A stretch of DNA of 17,485 bases from Pseudaquidulcibacter sp964557085 (GTDB lineage Bacteria > Pseudomonadota > Alphaproteobacteria > Caulobacterales > Aquidulcibacteraceae). Location: assembly GCA_964557085.1 (NCBI GenBank), contig CAZKYS010000047.1, positions 1-17,485 on the forward strand, written 5' to 3'. Shown here piece after piece: positions 14,404 through 17,485 of this stretch. The notes below the pieces were generated by a model. That model was not told the DNA's origin, did no database searches, and saw only the letters and a list, made by a program, of their open reading frames with translations. A program made the translations under genes and the position numbers. Positions within the stretch are counted from its first letter, which is position 1; each line of letters begins with the position of its first letter.

Positions 14404-14728
14404 TGTCTAATCCTTTTGGCTTTCTCGCGCGTTTGTTTTCGCCGCGTGCCGCAAGTGCAATACCTTCGGAATCTAGAAGTGGGGCGGCGAGATTTTCAAA
14501 TGGTTCAAGCAATCCGTAAGCCCAAAGAAGGGCGGTATATATTGCGATGCCGGTTGATGGTTTGCCTTTTTCGGCATCCATCACCGCGCGAACGCCCGTG
14601 CCAATTTTTGCGGCAACGTCTTCAATTGTGAGGTTACGACGAAGGCGTGCAGTGCGCAGGTTCTCACCAAGGGTTTTCAGTGCGCTCTCAACTTCATAAG
14701 GTTGTGCTATCAATAGTGAATTGCGCAT
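14393..14728 (-). CDS. HipB-like HTH antitoxin (module 2)
   Basis: A 111-aa protein with a helix-turn-helix at about residues 20-65 (LGENLRTARLRRNLTIEDVA, then KIGTGVRAVMDAEKG). The C-terminal tail is basic (NKRARKPKG). ATG 14728 is preferred over the longer reading from 14806, because AAAGGA lies seven bases upstream and the longer extension would run through the promoter. It overlaps the toxin start by 11 bp, implying translational coupling. It is expected to neutralise the kinase and repress its own promoter; the direct repeats just upstream are the likely operators. Confidence 0.88.
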   Translation of the reverse strand: MRNSLLIAQPYEVESALKTLGENLRTARLRRNLTIEDVAAKIGTGVRAVMDAEKGKPSTGIAIYTALLWAYGLLEPFENLAAPLLDSEGIALAARGENKRARKPKGLDNDF

Positions 14729-14773
14729 ATAATTATCCTTTAAGAAATCGTAATTAGATTTTATCTCATGGTG

Positions 14774-14802
14774 AGCATAGCACAGAAAAGTAAATAACAC
14801 AA
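14774..14802 (-). promoter_or_regulatory. Extended -10 promoter of hipBA module 2
   Basis: On the minus strand TTGTGT (14802-14797), a 17-bp spacer and TATGCT (14779-14774) preceded by TGC give an extended -10 promoter, about 45 bp before the antitoxin start. Confidence 0.5.
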
Positions 14803-14808
14803 TCAAAT

Positions 14809-14855
14809 TGCTTTATAGAGCATTTTATCACCATTTAAGTGCTTTTTAGAGCATT
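14809..14855. repeat. 31-bp-spaced direct repeats upstream of hipBA module 2
   Basis: TGCTTTATAGAGCATT (14809-14824) and TGCTTTTTAGAGCATT (14840-14855) match at 15 of 16 positions. Each is internally a TGCT...AGCA inverted repeat. Spacing of 31 bp is about three helical turns, so two dimers would bind the same DNA face, right upstream of the -35 box. This looks like an operator pair for the adjacent HipB-like protein. Confidence 0.6.
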
Positions 14856-14867
14856 AAAATCAAGCGC

Positions 14868-16157
14868 TTACCCCAATTCCAAACCACTATCCCGTTTTCT
14901 TTGAATATCCCTATTATTAGGATTTTCTTGTTGCGCTTGTTTTTCCCTTTCAAGATGACGGTAATGCGCAGCATGGCGATAAAGGTCGAGTAGCATTTTC
15001 GCGTGCCGCGTTCTTACTTCCATGATTTTGGCTTGGAGGCTTTGGCGTTCTTTTCGTTGGACTTGGATAAGATCGTGACGCTGTTTGCGATCACGATTTA
15101 GAGAGAAGAAAGCCTCCATTTCATTTTGCTTTCTAATTTTGGCATATTCACCAGTGAACTTGTCCCAAATTCCCATGAAGCCTTTACGAATGCGATTTGC
15201 GCGGTCTTTGGTTTCTTGGCTTTGTCGTTGCCGTTGACCCGCATCTAATTTTTGCCGTTCGGTTTGGTGCAGGGTTTTCATTTTCTCTTTTTGCTCATTA
15301 AGTGGGCGAAGTTGGTTTGCAGCAAGTCTCTTGGCCTCTTTAATAATTGGGCTAAGTTTTTCAGCAATTTCTTTTGATAGAAACGCTTTGGTTTCAGTGA
15401 CGGATTTCAAATTGTCAGGATTGCCAAGTTTGGCATTTACGTCTTTGGATTTAATATCCAAAAGCCTTGAAACGGCAAAAACTTCGCCTTCAACTGTAAT
15501 TGCCACAAAGCCGCGTCTATCACCCTTGGCAAGGAACAATCCTTTTTCTTCCATGGCGCGTTCAAAGGATTTTAAGCCATCCGAACGTGACCAGCAGCTT
15601 TGTGCAGCTTCTTTAATATCCTTAGGATTGATACCCGTCCGTTTGGCCTGTTGCCATTCGGCAAGGTTAAAAGTTCGCGGGTCGCGTAAACCTTTATCCA
15701 AAAATCCTTTGGGAATACCCCAGCCATTTTCAAGGAAGATTTGTTTTGATATTTCTTGAAGTTTATTCTTAAAGAAGGGTAATTCCTTTGCCTTCATGGT
15801 TTCCGCATCAATGCGTGACCATACGGCGTGACAATGTCGCCTTCCTTCCTTTTCATGGAATACAATGGCGCGGGGTTGTCCTTTAAGCCCAAGACGATCT
15901 TCAATGTCGTTTATCGCTTTTTCAAAAACCTCAACCTGCACACTCTCGTGTGCAGGTGGGCTCAAAGATACTGAAAACAAATATTGCTCACATTTGGTTC
16001 CGCGTGCCATGGCGTAGGCTTCATTCATTGCGCCCATCAAAGAGTTGGACACAAAGCCCGATACTTCGTGCAATTCCACATGCTCATTTTCTTCGGTCTT
16101 TAACAAATGAAGGCCGAGTTGCTTACCACCGCTACGCTGGGAAGCCTTTATAATCAT
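14868..16157 (-). CDS. Plasmid relaxase / mobilization nuclease
   Basis: A 429-aa relaxase that would nick DNA at oriT and pilot the single strand into a recipient. The N-terminal catalytic domain (about 1-150) includes NEHVELHEVSGF (24-35) and the histidine triad region FHEKEGRRHCHAVWSR (100-115), with H101, H108 and H110 as likely metal ligands. The catalytic tyrosine is not certain from sequence; Y48 or Y59 are candidates. The C-terminal half (about 270-420) is a long basic, Gln/Lys/Arg-rich coiled coil. I would place it in the MobP/MobQ-like group without naming a subtype. Its start overlaps the mobC stop by 4 bp (16154-16157). No coupling protein or mating-pair genes are nearby, so mobilization by a helper is likely. 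Confidence 0.9.
   Translation of the reverse strand: MIIKASQRSGGKQLGLHLLKTEENEHVELHEVSGFVSNSLMGAMNEAYAMARGTKCEQYLFSVSLSPPAHESVQVEVFEKAINDIEDRLGLKGQPRAIVFHEKEGRRHCHAVWSRIDAETMKAKELPFFKNKLQEISKQIFLENGWGIPKGFLDKGLRDPRTFNLAEWQQAKRTGINPKDIKEAAQSCWSRSDGLKSFERAMEEKGLFLAKGDRRGFVAITVEGEVFAVSRLLDIKSKDVNAKLGNPDNLKSVTETKAFLSKEIAEKLSPIIKEAKRLAANQLRPLNEQKEKMKTLHQTERQKLDAGQRQRQSQETKDRANRIRKGFMGIWDKFTGEYAKIRKQNEMEAFFSLNRDRKQRHDLIQVQRKERQSLQAKIMEVRTRHAKMLLDLYRHAAHYRHLEREKQAQQENPNNRDIQRKRDSGLELG
15934..15957. repeat. Perfect 10-bp inverted repeat inside the relaxase gene
   Basis: ACCTGCACAC (15934-15943) and GTGTGCAGGT (15948-15957) are perfect complements around a TCTC loop. There is no T-run beside it, so it is not a standard terminator. 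It lies at relaxase codons about 67-75, in a part that looks variable. Confidence 0.6.
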
Positions 16158-16537
16158 GTAAAATCCTTAAGGTCTAATGCCTCAATCAACATCTTGCGCA
16201 TACGCGCAACGTCTTTTGCGGCATCCATTAAAGCCCGTTCAGTCTCAATATTTACGGGAAGACTTCCCGTATTGGCAGCCTTTGCTAATTGGTTGATATT
16301 ATTGGCAATGTGGGATTTACCCAACAATGCCAAAACTTGCGCCAAAGATGCATGATCTTTGACTGGGCTTTTGCGGCGGCGTTTTGGTTTTCTTGGCGGA
16401 GTATATCCTCCTTGGAATAGTTTTGATCGCACATAATCCGATAAAGTCATGTCTCCAGCTTCATCATTCAGCCGTGCACGCTCTTCAAAGGTCAATCGAA
16501 GTGAAAATGGTGGTGGGGAAGAAAGACCGCTTTTCAT
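16154..16537 (-). CDS. mobC: MobC-like relaxosome accessory protein
   Basis: A 127-aa protein resembling MobC mobilization proteins, which bind oriT and help the relaxase open DNA. An N-terminal ribbon-helix-helix-like segment (FSLRLTFEERARLNDEAG, then TLSDYVRSKLF, about 11-41) precedes a basic linker (PPRKPKRRRKSPVK). The C-terminal helical part carries the recognisable HIANNINQLAKAANTG (76-91), typical of the MobC family. It is coupled to both neighbours: one base after the small upstream gene and 4 bp overlap with the relaxase. A short inverted repeat, TACGGGAA/TTCCCGTA (16253-16271), lies within the gene and is probably a codon effect. Confidence 0.87.
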   Translation of the reverse strand: MKSGLSSPPPFSLRLTFEERARLNDEAGDMTLSDYVRSKLFQGGYTPPRKPKRRRKSPVKDHASLAQVLALLGKSHIANNINQLAKAANTGSLPVNIETERALMDAAKDVARMRKMLIEALDLKDFT

Positions 16538-16538
16538 A

Positions 16539-16709
16539 TCACGCCTCCCGTTTTAGCTTCGTGAACTTTGGCTTATACCAAGTCCGTTTGCGCTTTTTGG
16601 GGGGAAGGATAGGCATTTGCTCTTCCTTACCGATGTTCTTTAAGATATGATTCCAATCATCCAATATTCGGAAAAGTTGGTTCGAACTTTCTCCGATATA
16701 GGGCACCAT
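16539..16709 (-). CDS. Small basic protein (56 aa) at the head of the mob operon
   Basis: A short reading frame with gene-like features: ATG 16709 preceded by GGGGAGA at suitable spacing, and a TGA stop one base from the mobC start (TGATATG), so it is coupled to mobC. The N-terminal half is amphipathic (SSNQLFRILDDWNHILKNI) and the C-terminal half is very basic (PPKKRKRTWYKPKFTKLKRE). I do not recognise it. A DNA-binding relaxosome helper is a natural guess from its position and charge, but that is inference. It contains a C6-A5 stretch. It was found by reading the gap between mobC and the right-hand gene. Confidence 0.6.
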   Translation of the reverse strand: MVPYIGESSNQLFRILDDWNHILKNIGKEEQMPILPPKKRKRTWYKPKFTKLKREA

Positions 16710-16819
16710 TTCTTTTATCTCCCCTTATGTTCATAGCAGTCGATTATTGCGCCTACTTATTCTATGTGGAGGATACTGTGTTCCGCAGAGCTGCTTTATT
16801 TGTTTGCTTTGCGTGTGAT
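16710..16819. other. Candidate oriT region
   Basis: This 110-bp gap directly upstream of the mob operon is the expected oriT position. On the plus strand ATTATTGCGCC (16743-16753) resembles, from memory, the nic core of RSF1010/Ti-type oriTs (TTGCG|CC). On the minus strand TATCCT (16775-16770) resembles the ATCCTG core of other relaxase families. An imperfect inverted repeat, CGCAGAGC (16784-16791) and GCTTTGCG (16806-16813), is nearby. Which relaxase group applies cannot be settled from sequence alone. Confidence 0.4.
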
Positions 16820-17485
16820 TTATTTTGGACTTATGTTTTTTATTAGTGCGTTTGCCTGATATTTGTGGCCGAATAATTCATATCCAATTATTGTGACAAT
16901 TGGCGCAAGGTTTAGAATTATTAGGCAATAAGCCATGTTAATTCCTTGAATTGCGGCGAATATGGACAATAGAATAAAGAATAACGTCCCGCTTAAAAGG
17001 AAAATATGCAATGTATCAAAGCTTCTTACAAGGTGATAATAAAGCAAATATATTGAAACAATAAAAACACCAAACGGTATTGCGATTGATAAAATAGTCG
17101 CAAGAGAATTTATATGTGATTCATGGGCTATAAAATATGCTGCAACATGAAGACCCGCGCCAATTGCAACAATCGAGCAGATTGTAATTAATTGACCATA
17201 TCCCCAAACAAATGATCTGTTTCTGTGCGAGTGTAATATATGTGCAGAAGGTAGCATCATATAAATCCACCAAACACAAAATGTTAAACCAGTTCCACCA
17301 AGGCCAACCAAAATCGTATCTAAAGACCAGCCACTTGCTTCAATATTTGATGATAAAGATGCCACTGTTCCAACCAAACCCTCCCCCAGGGCGATAATGG
17401 CAAAAAGCATATAACGTTCACTTATATGGTGGGCATGCCATGGTGTTCCACCTGTTTTTCTTTCAGACAATATAGGGATTGCCAA
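16820..17485 (-). CDS. LtrA family membrane protein, C-terminal part (truncated by window edge)
   Basis: The last 221 residues of a protein like the 'low temperature requirement A' family (PF06772), polytopic inner-membrane proteins of unknown biochemical role. The family hallmark TPWHAHHISERYMLFAIIALGE (given in outline: TPWHAHH, ISERY, IIALGE) is present near the visible N terminus. About six hydrophobic segments follow, consistent with membrane helices. Family members are usually around 380-420 residues, so the first half lies beyond the right edge, and the apparent start at the edge is an artefact. It is on the same strand as the mob operon but separated by the candidate oriT. It is probably a cargo or flanking gene unrelated to mobilization. 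Confidence 0.85.
   Translation of the reverse strand: MAIPILSERKTGGTPWHAHHISERYMLFAIIALGEGLVGTVASLSSNIEASGWSLDTILVGLGGTGLTFCVWWIYMMLPSAHILHSHRNRSFVWGYGQLITICSIVAIGAGLHVAAYFIAHESHINSLATILSIAIPFGVFIVSIYLLYYHLVRSFDTLHIFLLSGTLFFILLSIFAAIQGINMAYCLIILNLAPIVTIIGYELFGHKYQANALIKNISPK

Noticed and set aside
16253..16271. 8-bp inverted repeat in mobC as a regulatory site
   Set aside because: It falls in codons for the conserved GSLPV region and is short; a codon effect is the simpler explanation.
1..17485. CRISPR array, tRNA, rRNA or transposase genes
   Set aside because: No regularly spaced direct repeats, tRNA-like cloverleaf with CCA-end context, rRNA sequence or transposase motifs were recognised by eye.

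Overview
The window is an AT-rich accessory region, probably part of a mobilizable plasmid or integrated mobilizable element of a proteobacterium, most likely alphaproteobacterial. That assignment is inferred from the style of the relaxase/MobC pair, the ArdC gene and the small gene at 10297, plus general low-GC codon use; no rRNA or housekeeping marker is present to confirm it. No transposase, tRNA, rRNA or CRISPR array was seen.

Left part (1-7737, all minus strand): a type I restriction-modification locus. In transcription order it has a small DUF4258-like protein, an unusual 593-aa protein that looks like a catalytically degenerate HsdM fused to one HsdS target-recognition domain, hsdM, a long hsdS with an extra C-terminal domain, a DUF3800 protein with an uncharacterised partner gene, and the N-terminal part of hsdR (runs off the left edge). 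A good sigma70-type promoter with an overlapping inverted repeat precedes the DUF4258-like gene. A run of eight G in hsdS is a candidate phase-variation switch.

Middle (7738-11480): transcribed away from the hsd locus is an ArdC-type antirestriction gene, then a minus-strand TIR-domain protein, then a 101-aa gene ending exactly in QLTLF (a sliding-clamp-binding-type motif), then a small secreted protein. The ardC gene and the 101-aa gene each carry a long 5' leader with the same RNA core (CTGCCCGC ... CTCCCGTGTT) enclosed by helices that differ in sequence but keep pairing. This duplicated leader RNA is the most distinctive signal in the window. Its context fits known phage/plasmid leader or antisense RNA classes (C4, radC motif), but I could not test that.

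Right part (11480-14728, minus): two tandem, divergent hipBA toxin-antitoxin modules, each with overlapping antitoxin and toxin genes. The second has a 31-bp-spaced direct repeat just upstream of its probable promoter.

Far right (14868-17485, minus): a mobilization operon made of a 56-aa basic small gene, a MobC-like protein and a relaxase, coupled by 1-nt spacing and a 4-bp overlap. A candidate oriT lies upstream, and the C-terminal half of an LtrA-family membrane protein runs off the right edge. No type IV secretion genes are in view, so the element would be mobilizable rather than self-transmissible on present evidence.

Together the region reads as a defence/counter-defence island: restriction, a TIR protein and two toxin-antitoxin modules sit next to an antirestriction gene and transfer genes.
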